Shown here piece after piece: positions 8,619 to 16,725 of a DNA stretch of 51,165 nucleotides. Both the position numbers and the translations under genes were made by a program. Origin of the DNA: Myxococcota bacterium (GTDB taxonomy: Bacteria > Myxococcota_A > UBA9160 > UBA4427); contig JAPKBZ010000027.1 of assembly GCA_028823175.1 (NCBI GenBank), forward strand, positions 1-51,165. The letters run 5' to 3'. The first letter of the stretch is position 1, and every line of letters begins with the position of its first letter. The notes beneath the pieces were generated by a model that saw nothing but the letters and a program-made list of their open reading frames with translations, was not told the origin of the DNA and searched no databases.

Positions 8619-10172
8619 ATGTATCCCGGAAAATGGGCGCGCGAGTTCCCCGATAAGCCTGCGGTCATTCACGCTTTCAGCCGCGAAGAGGTGACCTACG
8701 GCGAACTCGATGCGCGCTCCAACCGCCTAGCCCAGCTCTTCTGGGCTCAGGGTCTCCGCTCGGGCGATCACGTCTCGATCTTCATGGAGAATAATCTCCG
8801 CTATTTCGAGGTGGTCTGGGCCGCGTTTCGTTCGGGTCTCTACCTCACCACCGTCAACCGATACCTGACAGGGGAGGAAGCGGGCTATATCGTCGACAAC
8901 AGCGAGTCCCGCGCCGTGGTGACTTCGAAGTACCTGGGCGCCGTGGCCAAGGAGTTACTGGGCCTCGCGCCCAATTGCGAGCGCTGGCTGATGACCGATG
9001 GCGTCGAGGAAGGCTTTGATGCCTACGAAGAGGCCATTGCCGAATACCCCGCCGAGCCCCTGGCTCAGCAACCGGCGGGCACTTTCATGCTCTACAGCTC
9101 CGGGACCACCGGGAGACCCAAGGGCATCAACCGGCCGCTTTCGGGCAAATCCATCGACCAAGATTCGGGAGCTATCGCCGGGCTCCAGGCGGCGCTCTGG
9201 GGTTTCAATGAAGATTCCATTTATCTCTCACCCGCGCCTCTCTACCACTCAGCGCCCGTCGGATTTTGTACGGGGACCCAGGCCCTCGGCGGAACGGTGG
9301 TTCTGATGCCGCGCTTCGACGAGATCCAGGCTCTTCAGGCGATCCAGGATTTTCGCGTGACCCACAGCCAATGGGTTCCCACCATGTTCAGCCGGATGCT
9401 CAAGTTGCCCGAGGTCGAGCGAGTTGGCTTTGACCTCTCCTCCCATCGAGTGGCCATCCATGCGGCCGCGCCCTGTCCGGCGGGGGTAAAGCAGCTGATG
9501 TTCGAATGGTGGGGGCCGATCCTCTACGAATATTATGGAGGCACCGAGCTCAACGGGCTCACCCATGTGGGCCCCGACGAGTGGCTCGCTCATCCGGGCA
9601 CCGTGGGGCGCCCGATTCTGGGTACTCTTCATATCTGCGGTGAAGAGGGCGAAGAAATGCCCGCGGGTGAGCCGGGCCTGGTCTATTTCGAATTGTCAAA
9701 AATGAATTTCACCTATCACAACGACGCAGAAAAAACGAAGGATGCCCAGCATCCCCAGCACCCAAATTGGACGGCCCTGGGCGATGTCGGCTATCTCGAC
9801 GAAGAGGGTTTTCTTTTTCTGACGGATCGGGCGACCTTTATGATCATCAGCGGTGGGGTCAATATCTATCCCCAGGAGATCGAGGACGCCATGATCATGC
9901 ATCCCGACGTGGCCGATGTCGCGGTGGTGGGTGTGCCCAACGAGGAAATGGGCGAAGAGGTCAAGGCGGTTGTCCAATTGGTCCAGGGAGTCGAAGCGAG
10001 CGAGGCCATCGCCGAGGTACTGCTCGCCTATGCGCGCGAGCACATCGCCCACTACAAGTGTCCGCGGAGCCTGGATTTCATGGATGAGCTTCCGCGGCTC
10101 CCGACGGGCAAGCTCTACAAGCGCTTTATCAAGGACGCCTACTGGGGCCGGACGGGCTCGAAGATCGTCTGA
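8619..10172 (+). CDS. Acyl-CoA synthetase (FadD-like AMP-dependent ligase)
   Basis: A 517-residue ANL-superfamily enzyme that adenylates a carboxylic acid and transfers it to CoA. The P-loop-like A3 motif YSSGTTGRPKG is at residues 159-169, the aromatic A5 region is YEYYGGTE, the hinge and A8 loop are LTDRATFMIISGGVNIYPQEIE, and the catalytic lysine of the A10 motif PTGKLYK is Lys498. The family includes long-chain, bile-acid and steroid side-chain ligases; the acid is not determinable. The preceding AraC-type gene may control it. Starting at this ATG gives a slightly short N-terminus, as in many actinobacterial FadD proteins. Confidence 0.93.
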   Translation: MYPGKWAREFPDKPAVIHAFSREEVTYGELDARSNRLAQLFWAQGLRSGDHVSIFMENNLRYFEVVWAAFRSGLYLTTVNRYLTGEEAGYIVDNSESRAVVTSKYLGAVAKELLGLAPNCERWLMTDGVEEGFDAYEEAIAEYPAEPLAQQPAGTFMLYSSGTTGRPKGINRPLSGKSIDQDSGAIAGLQAALWGFNEDSIYLSPAPLYHSAPVGFCTGTQALGGTVVLMPRFDEIQALQAIQDFRVTHSQWVPTMFSRMLKLPEVERVGFDLSSHRVAIHAAAPCPAGVKQLMFEWWGPILYEYYGGTELNGLTHVGPDEWLAHPGTVGRPILGTLHICGEEGEEMPAGEPGLVYFELSKMNFTYHNDAEKTKDAQHPQHPNWTALGDVGYLDEEGFLFLTDRATFMIISGGVNIYPQEIEDAMIMHPDVADVAVVGVPNEEMGEEVKAVVQLVQGVEASEAIAEVLLAYAREHIAHYKCPRSLDFMDELPRLPTGKLYKRFIKDAYWGRTGSKIV

Positions 10173-10345
10173 GGGGATCTCCCGACTGAGGTCCTTGAAC
10201 CCAAACGGTCTCGTTATCCCATGGTGCCGCCACGGGCCTCCCCTAGGAACTTGACACAACGTCCGGGGACGGCCTAGAGCAAGAGAACAGCGGCCGAGAA
10301 GGGCAAAACCCAACGAAGATGGCTGGTGTCTCGCCAGAGGGAACG

Positions 10346-10399
10346 ACAGGGGCTTCGGCAATCACAGGGGCTTCGGCAATCACAGGGCCTCCGGCAATA
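10346..10399. repeat. Three 18-bp direct repeats
   Basis: ACAGGGGCTTCGGCAATC occurs twice head to tail (10346-10363 and 10364-10381), followed by an imperfect third copy (10382-10399). It lies in the 246-base gap between two convergent genes and looks like a slippage-generated minisatellite. No coding role is evident. Confidence 0.8.
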
Positions 10400-10418
10400 G
10401 GCGGGTGGGTGGAGCAGG

Positions 10419-12089
10419 TCAGAAATGCGAACGAGAGAGTTCTACATCGGAGTAGCCCCAGGCTTTTCGATATTCGTTCATTACCTGCTGAGATTCGATC
10501 AACTTATTCTGAGCCTGGAGAGCCTGCTGTAAGCCAAATAGAGACCAGCCGTTGTTGTCATTCCACTTCAGGTCGCGTCGATAGACCGCTTCTGCTTCTT
10601 CGTAGCGGCCCGCGCCGATGAGTGCAGCGCCGAGGTAATGACGGGCCGGCTGTGCCCAATCCGGTGGTTCGGTGTAGTTGTTCAGGTCTTCGAGTGCGAC
10701 CGCGCTTTGAAACGCAGCGATTGCGCCGTCGAAGTCGCCCTTGGCCTGCTTGATTTCGCCAGTGAGGTTGAATGCGGCCAGTCGCAGGATGGAAGACACC
10801 GGGGTCGGACCCGCGCGAACTTGATCTGCGTTCGGTGCCTCGATGATCTCACGGAGTCGTGCCAACTGGTTCTCTGCGCCCTCCATGTCGCCAGTATTCA
10901 AAAGCGCGCTGCCCAGTGCGTAGGCCCAGATGCCGTCGAGGTAGGGCATGCCTGAATGGGAAGGTTCATTTTCGATCAGTTCATTCCATTGGCCGAAAAT
11001 CTTGTGAACGAGCCACGGCGCAACGATGCGTTTCTGGGCGCGGTTGATGTCACCAGCCTCGAGTGCGATGTCCTTTGCCTTCGCGGCGGCCTCTCTGGCA
11101 GCCGCATAGTTCCCCTGAACCGTTGCGGCATATCGGATGAAATCGAGGGCGTGTCCTGCATGCATCCGGTGGGATAACGGATAGGTGCCAAGGTCGGGCA
11201 GGGGATGGTCTCCCCAGATCGCCGCAAGTTGCTGGTCGACGGCTTGTGAACGGACGTTCTGGTCGATCGCGCGTTGAAATTGGCCGATGCGAACATAGAT
11301 GTGGGCCGGCATGTGAACGACGTGCCCCGCAATCGGCACTGAGCTTTCGAGGTTATCTGCCGAAATCAGCGCCCGATTGGGCTCCATCGATGCTTCCAGT
11401 AAATGGATATGCAGATGCATGACGCCCGGATGCGTCAGGCGATGAGCGAGGATCTTCTCGAGGGCCTCGGCCACCGGGATGGTTTCGCCCTTGGGATTGC
11501 CTTCGGCATCCCAATAATTCCAGCGGGCCATGTTCATATAGGAAGCTGCGTATAGGGCTGCGATATCCGGGTCTTGGGGATATTTTGCGTTCAGGGCGCG
11601 CATAGCGGCCAGGTAGGCACGGTCGCGATCGGCGTCTTTGGGGATGGCTTCTTTGTCGTAAAAGATCCAAAGGGCGTTGATGAGCTCGGCCTCCACGGCT
11701 GAGGCGTTTCCGATTCGTGCGCGTGCCTTGTTGATCGCCTTCAAACCTTCGCCTTTCGGGTCGTCTGGCATCTGCGCGTAGCGGCTGTTCGGGTTGGGCC
11801 CCATGGCGTGAGCCATCCCCCAATAGGGCATGGGGTGGTTGGGATCATAAGCGCTCGCCTGTTGATAGGACGCAATCGATTCCGGGAAGTAGAACCCCCA
11901 GGCAAAACGCAGCCCCTGATCGAAAAAGAGCTGAGCATCGGGCGAAGCCGTGGATATGGGTCGCGAGTAGGAACCGCTGCCCGGAACCGCCACCGCGAAC
12001 GCATTCTCGGCTTCCGCTTCACCCATGGCGGCACGGGGCGCCTGCAAAGCAACCCAGCAGAGTGCGAGAAGAAAAAGCGGGTTCTTCAT
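10419..12089 (-). CDS. Secreted tetratricopeptide-repeat protein
   Basis: A 556-residue protein with an N-terminal signal peptide (about residues 1-22). It carries TPR-like units: one near residues 50-85 (FDQGLRFAWGFYFPESIASY then AYDPNHPMPYWGMA) and several in the C-terminal third, including GEIKQAKGDFDGAIAAF and GAGRYEEAEAVYRRDL. A His-rich central segment around HLHIHLLEASMEPNRA and MPAHIYVRIGQF recurs in related secreted TPR proteins of environmental proteobacteria. AAAGGAC precedes the ATG. It probably acts as a periplasmic or surface scaffold. It is divergent from the NIPSNAP-like gene. Confidence 0.85.
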   Translation of the reverse strand: MKNPLFLLALCWVALQAPRAAMGEAEAENAFAVAVPGSGSYSRPISTASPDAQLFFDQGLRFAWGFYFPESIASYQQASAYDPNHPMPYWGMAHAMGPNPNSRYAQMPDDPKGEGLKAINKARARIGNASAVEAELINALWIFYDKEAIPKDADRDRAYLAAMRALNAKYPQDPDIAALYAASYMNMARWNYWDAEGNPKGETIPVAEALEKILAHRLTHPGVMHLHIHLLEASMEPNRALISADNLESSVPIAGHVVHMPAHIYVRIGQFQRAIDQNVRSQAVDQQLAAIWGDHPLPDLGTYPLSHRMHAGHALDFIRYAATVQGNYAAAREAAAKAKDIALEAGDINRAQKRIVAPWLVHKIFGQWNELIENEPSHSGMPYLDGIWAYALGSALLNTGDMEGAENQLARLREIIEAPNADQVRAGPTPVSSILRLAAFNLTGEIKQAKGDFDGAIAAFQSAVALEDLNNYTEPPDWAQPARHYLGAALIGAGRYEEAEAVYRRDLKWNDNNGWSLFGLQQALQAQNKLIESQQVMNEYRKAWGYSDVELSRSHF

Positions 12090-12275
12090 TGGGATGTCCT
12101 TTGCTTGAGTGGGGCATCATCGGTTCTGGGCGAAGCGCTTCAAAACCGTCTGGGATGGCGGTAGCTTGTGGCTCCAGATGGCCAGCAGGCCCGGATCGAG
12201 GGTGGTAGTGTGAGCCTTTGGGCCTATGTACGGGCGCCCGATCCCGAAAACGGCAGACTCAGCTGGAGAGTAGCC

Positions 12276-12635
12276 TTGAGCGGTGCGGATACGATCTTTG
12301 AAATTCGAGATTACACCATTGAGCCGGGCCACTTTGGGGCCTACAAGGCATGGGCGCTCGATAAGGCGGTGCCCTGGCTCAGGGCTCACTTGGATGTTGT
12401 CGACTTCTGGCTGGATGACGGGTTTAAGGCTGAAGTCTCGGGGAGCGACCCTCTGGTTTCTGTCCACGGTCAACCCAATGTCTGCTGGGTGATTCGGTGG
12501 CCGAGCAAGGCGGAACGTGATTCAGGCTTTGAGGCCTTCTCCAACCACCCTGAATGGCAAGCGATCTGGGCTGAGCACCCGTGCCCGGATGGCTATCTCC
12601 ATATGAACGCTCGCTTTATGCGCGCTGTTCGTTGA
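12276..12635 (+). CDS. NIPSNAP-like dimeric alpha/beta-barrel protein
   Basis: A protein of about 119 residues. The start of the fold, IFEIRDYTIEPGHFGAYKAWA, and the end, NHPEWQAIW, match the NIPSNAP/dimeric ferredoxin-like barrel pattern. These small proteins are often found beside catabolic enzymes, and their chemistry is mostly unknown. TTG at 12276 with GGAGAG five bases upstream fits the family boundary. GTG at 12210 or 12168 would give up to 155 residues, with an N-terminal stretch that does not look like the fold. It is divergent from the TPR gene. Confidence 0.7.
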   Translation: MSGADTIFEIRDYTIEPGHFGAYKAWALDKAVPWLRAHLDVVDFWLDDGFKAEVSGSDPLVSVHGQPNVCWVIRWPSKAERDSGFEAFSNHPEWQAIWAEHPCPDGYLHMNARFMRAVR

Positions 12636-12659
12636 GGTGACAGGCGAGTGTGGGAGTCT

Positions 12660-12680
12660 CTCCTGCATTAAGGGCAGGAG
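12660..12680. terminator. Hairpin between convergent genes
   Basis: CTCCTGC-N7-GCAGGAG is a perfect 7-bp stem located 25 bases after the NIPSNAP-like stop and before the end of the convergent CTERM gene. No U-tract follows, so it would be a weak or bidirectional terminator at best. Confidence 0.35.
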
Positions 12681-12788
12681 GAGTCCGGCGATGCGTTGGG
12701 TCGCCGACGCCGCCAGGGGCTACACCCGGGGCGCGTATGGCACGACGAAGCCTTGCCCGGAAGGGCAGTCGGGCTTACGCGGCGCGTT

Positions 12789-13418
12789 CTAGTCGATTGA
12801 TACCGGGAGTTTGCGCCCAACTGCCATCCAGGCGGTCGAGGAGATGGCCAGCAGCATCAGGATCAACGCCGGCCCAGAGGAGAGCGGAACGCTGGGCGGT
12901 CCGGGTGCCGTTACAGAACCTGTCACCCCGGCGTAGTTGGTCGGCGAGTTGGCAACGACCGTGCCGGCCCGAGTGAGTGCATCGGTACCGTTGGTGGGAA
13001 CGCTGCCGAAAGTGTGGCTGTCGAGGCCGACGCTCAGCGTGTCCCCCGAGATATCAAAGAATGGAATAGCTGTTGGCGGAAGTATCTCGTCGGGGATTGG
13101 TGCTCCGGGCAGAGCCGCAAAATCGGGTGTCGCGATGAGGTAAAATTTACCGTTGGTGGGCGCTGCGACAGTTCCGTTGCCGATGGCGTGGGATTGAGCG
13201 CTACTCGAGATTGTCGCGTTGCCGATGTTGATCTCGCCTCCACCTGTGCCTAGATCCAACAGTTCGATGTACTGGATCGTGCCGTCGGCGTTGCTGAAGA
13301 CTTCGACGATATCCCAAGTGTGGATGCCGCCGCTGGCACTTCCGCTCCAGAATATCGCGAGCAGGGTGAGCCCTAGGGAGAACCCTCGTGACGGGGAGAT
13401 GGATCGTATTTTACGCAT
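12789..13418 (-). CDS. Exported lamin-tail-like protein with CTERM-type sorting tail
   Basis: A 209-residue protein. Residues 1-30 are a signal peptide. The segment IVEVFSNADGTIQYIELLDL (37-56) resembles the first strands of lamin-tail-type beta domains of surface proteins. The C-terminus has the tripartite shape of sorting signals: a short VPLSSGP motif (177-183), a hydrophobic helix (about 184-200) and basic residues (GRK). It resembles IPTL/VPxxS-type CTERM tails recognised by exosortase- or rhombosortase-like enzymes. No sorting enzyme is in the window. The protein probably sits at the cell surface. Two dyads lie upstream. Confidence 0.72.
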   Translation of the reverse strand: MRKIRSISPSRGFSLGLTLLAIFWSGSASGGIHTWDIVEVFSNADGTIQYIELLDLGTGGGEINIGNATISSSAQSHAIGNGTVAAPTNGKFYLIATPDFAALPGAPIPDEILPPTAIPFFDISGDTLSVGLDSHTFGSVPTNGTDALTRAGTVVANSPTNYAGVTGSVTAPGPPSVPLSSGPALILMLLAISSTAWMAVGRKLPVSID

Positions 13419-13457
13419 GTAGGCTCACTCCGTAGGTATGCCGAATTTTCGGGGGTG

Positions 13458-13479
13458 GAGAGAGCGGTGCTGCTCTCTC
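13458..13479. promoter_or_regulatory. 8-bp-stem hairpin upstream of the CTERM gene
   Basis: GAGAGAGC-N6-GCTCTCTC is a perfect stem 40 bases before the CTERM gene start. It may be a 5'-leader hairpin on the - strand transcript or an operator. Confidence 0.4.
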
Positions 13480-13480
13480 G

Positions 13481-13498
13481 GGTCACATTTTCGTGACC
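13481..13498. promoter_or_regulatory. Dyad GGTCAC-N6-GTGACC, candidate operator
   Basis: Perfect 6-bp arms separated by ATTTTC, directly next to the hairpin at 13458-13479, in the 199-base region between the divergent CTERM and BtuF-like genes. It has the spacing typical of a dimeric helix-turn-helix regulator site. The cognate regulator is unknown. Confidence 0.4.
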
Positions 13499-13617
13499 AA
13501 TTCCATACTACTACGCGCTCATTGCTTTCCGATTCTCGGTGTTCATGTTGCCTTAATGATTGCGGCAATTCTGCGGTCTAGATGCGATAGAGGTCGCCGC
13601 CGCTATCTTTCAGTCTT

Positions 13618-14502
13618 ATGAAGAACTTCAGCGCGCTGGTCTGGAATGGGAAGGCGTCGGGACCCTCCTCACTGTGCCTCCTTGTTTTAGTGGCGGTAGT
13701 CGTGGGAGCGGGGTGCCGAAGCGAGGAGGAAGGTCCGGTGACTCCGCGAGGCCCGACCCCCAGCATGCGGGTCGCTTCGCTCTCTCCTGCCGCGAGCGAA
13801 TTTCTCTTGCTGGTGGAGGCAGGCGATCGCGTCGTGGCAGTCGATACGGAATCGGCCCGCCTTCCCGCTTTCGCAGGTCTTCCGGTGACCGATGAGAAAG
13901 GCGTGGCGTCTTTTCAGCCCGACCTCGTCCTGGTTCCAGCGGGCCTGTCTACTCAGGCGCTGGCACGGATCGGTAGAGGGGGCGCAGAGATATTCGAGTT
14001 TGCCCCCAGGAACCTCGAAGACGTCAATCAGATCTTCCGGAACCTCGGAGCTCGGCTCGTCGGAGTCGAAGCAGCGCGAGGCCACGAGGTCAGGCTCAGC
14101 CGCGCGCTCGCTCGGGTCGGTGGCGAGTCATCCGGGGCCGGGCGGCTGCGTACCCTTGCGGTTACTGGCCTCTCTCCTCTGGAATTTGCCGGCGCGCACA
14201 GTTTTGAGACCGACCTCCTCGAGATCGCGGGGGCGGAGAGCCTGACTCATACCCACGGCGGCGACGACGAGCGGGTGTCCGTGAGCTCAAGTCGAATTCG
14301 GGCCTACGCGCCGGAGTTGATCCTAGTCATGACGCGCCTGCCGCTGCCGCCGGCCGAGAGGGCGAGGGTGTCAGCCACCCTCGGCGGGTTGGCCCCGGTG
14401 GATTTTATGGCGCTCGATGCCCGGGCGTTTTGGGTCGAGGCTCCGGTGAAGACCGCCCGCAGGGTTCAGCAGCTGATTAAAGGGCATGCCAGTCGGCGCT
14501 GA
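13618..14502 (+). CDS. BtuF-like ABC substrate-binding lipoprotein (helical-backbone metal receptor type)
   Basis: A 294-residue lipoprotein: the signal peptide ends in VGAGC, placing the lipidated Cys at position 33. The mature part begins with RVASLSPAASEFLLLV, the strand-turn-helix opening of the BtuF/FhuD fold, and continues with SFQPDLVLVP and YAPELILVM, which match the two-lobed fold with a long linking helix. Family members bind cobalamin, siderophores or haem and deliver them to an ABC importer. No permease or ATPase gene lies nearby, so this is an orphan receptor or works with a distant importer. The stop overlaps the next gene by 17 bases. Confidence 0.85.
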   Translation: MKNFSALVWNGKASGPSSLCLLVLVAVVVGAGCRSEEEGPVTPRGPTPSMRVASLSPAASEFLLLVEAGDRVVAVDTESARLPAFAGLPVTDEKGVASFQPDLVLVPAGLSTQALARIGRGGAEIFEFAPRNLEDVNQIFRNLGARLVGVEAARGHEVRLSRALARVGGESSGAGRLRTLAVTGLSPLEFAGAHSFETDLLEIAGAESLTHTHGGDDERVSVSSSRIRAYAPELILVMTRLPLPPAERARVSATLGGLAPVDFMALDARAFWVEAPVKTARRVQQLIKGHASRR

Positions 14503-14998
14503 TTCTTCTGAATTTCCTTGGGCAAAAACCATTCTTGCCCCCAGTCTGACGATGGTCTCCAATACGATCCCCGCCGCGCTTGAGCCCGGGGTGGAGATTG
14601 CTCTGCTCTGGTTCAACTCGCACGAGAGCGCAGAGTTTGAGGTCACCGGCATTGTGGGTCCTCCTGAAAGCGCTGACGAGGGCGGAGATCTTCAGCTCAT
14701 TCTTTGCGGCGCAGGTCTCTGTCGTCAGGAGACCTTTCGGGTGGTCTCCTTGCCCGAGGGGCCACGGGTCGACTGGATTTCTGGCGAACGATCCGCCGGG
14801 GGAGAAAGCGTGGCCGAACTCGATCCGCCGCCGGGGGCTCTGCGGAATTGGATCGACGAGGTCTCGAGCCGACATAGCTTTACTGTTTTTCTTTTCTACC
14901 GCGCCAGGGTGGCTCATGCGCTCTATCTGCCGGTCGCGATCCGCGGCCTTCGCGAGGTCTACACGACCTTCGAAAACGAGCAGATCCAGGGCGCCTAG
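14486..14998 (+). CDS. Hypothetical protein translationally coupled to the BtuF-like gene
   Basis: A 170-residue protein whose ATG lies 17 bases inside the end of the BtuF-like gene, which implies coupled translation and a joint role. There is no signal peptide. It has an alternating hydrophobic pattern suggesting beta strands (EIALLWFNS, DLQLILCG, FTVFLFYRA) and two close Cys in CGAGLC. I do not recognise the family. A cytoplasmic partner in cofactor handling is conceivable but unsupported. Confidence 0.65.
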   Translation: MPVGADSSEFPWAKTILAPSLTMVSNTIPAALEPGVEIALLWFNSHESAEFEVTGIVGPPESADEGGDLQLILCGAGLCRQETFRVVSLPEGPRVDWISGERSAGGESVAELDPPPGALRNWIDEVSSRHSFTVFLFYRARVAHALYLPVAIRGLREVYTTFENEQIQGA

Positions 14999-15008
14999 GA
15001 AAAGATTT

Positions 15009-15043
15009 AGGGGCGCGGTGACGTACCGGTCCCGGTCCCCTAG
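15009..15043. terminator. Stem-loop between convergent units
   Basis: TAGGGG at 15009-15014 pairs with CCCCTA at 15038-15043, enclosing a GC-rich loop. It lies just after the unknown gene's stop at 14998 and overlaps the end of the convergent BKACE remnant. It is a plausible terminator without a strong T-tract. Confidence 0.4.
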
Positions 15044-15545
15044 CCCTGGGAAGGGTCGGCCTGTGTGTGCGGCAGGTTCAGCAGATTTTCCGCGTCCTTG
15101 CGACTGGCGAGGGGCCTTCCAACCGCTTGCACGAGCTCGGCTGCACGCTTGACCAGTTCAGGGTGCGAAGGTTTGTCTTCGGAGTGGAAATGCTCCTCGA
15201 GTCCGACGCCCGGCGCGGCGGAAAGCGAGGACCGTGCGCAGCCAACCCGGCTCGTAGATTGCGAGCGAAGGGCCCAGGCCGCGGCGCTCGCATTGTTCGA
15301 AGCAGGTGCGGACATCCTCGTAGGAGTTGGCGTAGACCATGCCTACGGGCAGTCCCTCGGCGTCGGGGGCGCCGATATTCGTGAAGACGGGGTCGCAGAG
15401 GCCAAGGCGCAGGTCGCACTCGTCGGCGAGGAGCTCTTTATCGCCCCCGGCGACCTCCAGATTCGACGAACTCCAACGGATCTTCAGGGTGGGGCTACGA
15501 CCGGCAAAGCCGGGGGGCGCACGAATTGCCTTGAGTCGGAGTGAC
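15040..15545 (-). pseudogene. Decayed 3-keto-5-aminohexanoate cleavage enzyme family (BKACE, DUF849) gene
   Basis: The - strand holds two reading-frame blocks of one family. The upstream block contains LADECDLRLGLCDPVFTNIG, then GLPVGMVYANSYEDV, then CERRGLGPSLAIYEPG and LRTVLAFRRAGR, as in intact BKACE proteins. In a different frame it is followed near 15192-15220 by VGLEEHF, then DKPSHPELV, then GRPLASRKDAENLL, the normal C-terminus. Between AGR and VGLEEHF the family usually has about 80-100 more residues, so an internal deletion with frameshift is inferred. The N-terminal metal-binding half is also missing. The intact enzyme would cleave beta-keto acids with acetyl-CoA. The left frame stops at 15158 and the C-terminal stop is at 15040. 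Confidence 0.7.
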
Positions 15546-15723
15546 GGGTTGCCGCAGCTCTGCGGACAACTCGCGTTCCTCGCGCCGGGCTCGGTTCCGA
15601 GCGGTCCGATTTCTGCGGTTCGATCTCACTATTCCGGCCCTATTGCCTTAACCACTGCGCCCGGATGCCGCTAAAGGATGAACTTAAAATATCCCGGAGA
15701 ATCCGGAGAATGGAGGAGGCACG
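15546..15723. other. Gap with no gene seen
   Basis: The region upstream of the BKACE remnant has no convincing frame. It contains a tRNA-like string on the - strand that fails to fold as a tRNA. A good ribosome-binding site (GGAGGAGG) for the next gene ends it. Confidence 0.5.
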
Positions 15724-16005
15724 ATGAAGACCGAGTTTTTTGGATCACGTTTGCGGAGGGCCGCGAGCCTGAGCCTAGCTCTTCTGCCTTTTCTGTGGGG
15801 GTCGGCACACGCCGGAAATTCCGAGGTCGACTCGGGTGACGCTGTGTTCTCGTCGAGTCCGGAAGAGTGGGCGGCCGAAGTCCGCCGAGACTTCGTTGTC
15901 GACCTGCCCGAGCAGCTCGGGGCCGCCGGAAAAGTCGAGTTGGAGCATGTGGTGGCGCTGTTTGCGAGCGGCCCGGAGGGCACTCTGGAGATCGCCGTTC
16001 ACTGA
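15724..16005 (+). CDS. Small exported hypothetical protein
   Basis: A 93-residue protein with a clear signal peptide, cleaved probably after GSAHA (residue 30). The mature part is only about 63 residues, acidic, with no Cys. GGAGGAGGCACG precedes the ATG. A long - strand frame overlaps it but has no protein-like features. Function unknown; a periplasmic location is likely. Confidence 0.6.
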   Translation: MKTEFFGSRLRRAASLSLALLPFLWGSAHAGNSEVDSGDAVFSSSPEEWAAEVRRDFVVDLPEQLGAAGKVELEHVVALFASGPEGTLEIAVH

Positions 16006-16114
16006 GCGGAAGAGTCAGGCTTCTGGCGCCGCTGGCTCCCGAACCGAATTGACCTGTGTATACTTTTCTCGGAAGATCGACCTTTAAGTTCCTTGGTTTG
16101 GGAGGAGGATGCTC

Positions 16115-16678
16115 ATGGCAGCAACGTCGTTGAGAGTTAGTTTTACCCTCGATCAAGAAGATGTGGCGCATTTTAAGGGGCTCTTCGAAACAGCCAGCAA
16201 GACGGCGAAAAACACCGATCCAAGCGAAATTATCCAAGGCGCTCGCCGTCTCGTGAGTGAGGTCCAAAAAGCGAAAAAGACGCCGCGTTTTGTGGCGAAA
16301 GCAATCGGCTCACTCGATGACCTCATCGCGATTATTGAAGACGAGGATTACGGTGCGCCCGATGCGGTGACCCACCAGGTACTGGGAGCCCTGGCCTATT
16401 TTTCCGATCCCGATGACCTGATTCCCGACCGCATTCCTGTGCTCGGCTTCCTGGATGACGCGATCATGATTAAGATTGTCGAAGCGGAGTTCAAGCACGA
16501 GTTGTCGGCGTTTCGCAAGTTCAAGCGTTTTCGGGCCGGCGCTGAGCAAAGGCCATGGACGGGGATTGCCAGGGAACGCCTGCCGAAGCGCCTCGCAGAC
16601 AAGCGAGAAAGTCTCCGGGTCGAAGTTGATCGGCGTCGACAGCAGGATGCGGCCAATGGGCGAGTGGCTTTCGGCTAA
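16115..16678 (+). CDS. YkvA-like DUF1232 protein
   Basis: A 187-residue protein. The segment YFSDPDDLIPDRIPVLGFLDD (around residues 90-110) is the DUF1232 signature, a short hydrophobic hairpin often found at membranes. The N-terminal half is a helical region (VAHFKGLFETASKTAKN) and the C-terminus is strongly basic. GGAGGAGG at 16101-16108 abuts ATG 16109 but is correctly spaced for ATG 16115, so the latter is chosen. The molecular function of the family is unknown. Confidence 0.82.
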   Translation: MAATSLRVSFTLDQEDVAHFKGLFETASKTAKNTDPSEIIQGARRLVSEVQKAKKTPRFVAKAIGSLDDLIAIIEDEDYGAPDAVTHQVLGALAYFSDPDDLIPDRIPVLGFLDDAIMIKIVEAEFKHELSAFRKFKRFRAGAEQRPWTGIARERLPKRLADKRESLRVEVDRRRQQDAANGRVAFG

Positions 16679-16725
16679 CACGAAGGCTCGAGGGTTTGGG
16701 ACCGCTTTGGCGAAGTGCCTGAGAT

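Noticed and set aside
15600..15670. tRNA-like string on the - strand (GTGGTTAAGGCAATAG and a T-loop-like GATCGAAC)
   Set aside because: The acceptor and anticodon stems do not pair and the order of arms does not fit a cloverleaf.
15671..16267. 198-codon - strand frame over the small secreted protein
   Set aside because: Pro/Arg-rich shadow composition; the + strand gene has a signal peptide and a strong ribosome-binding site.
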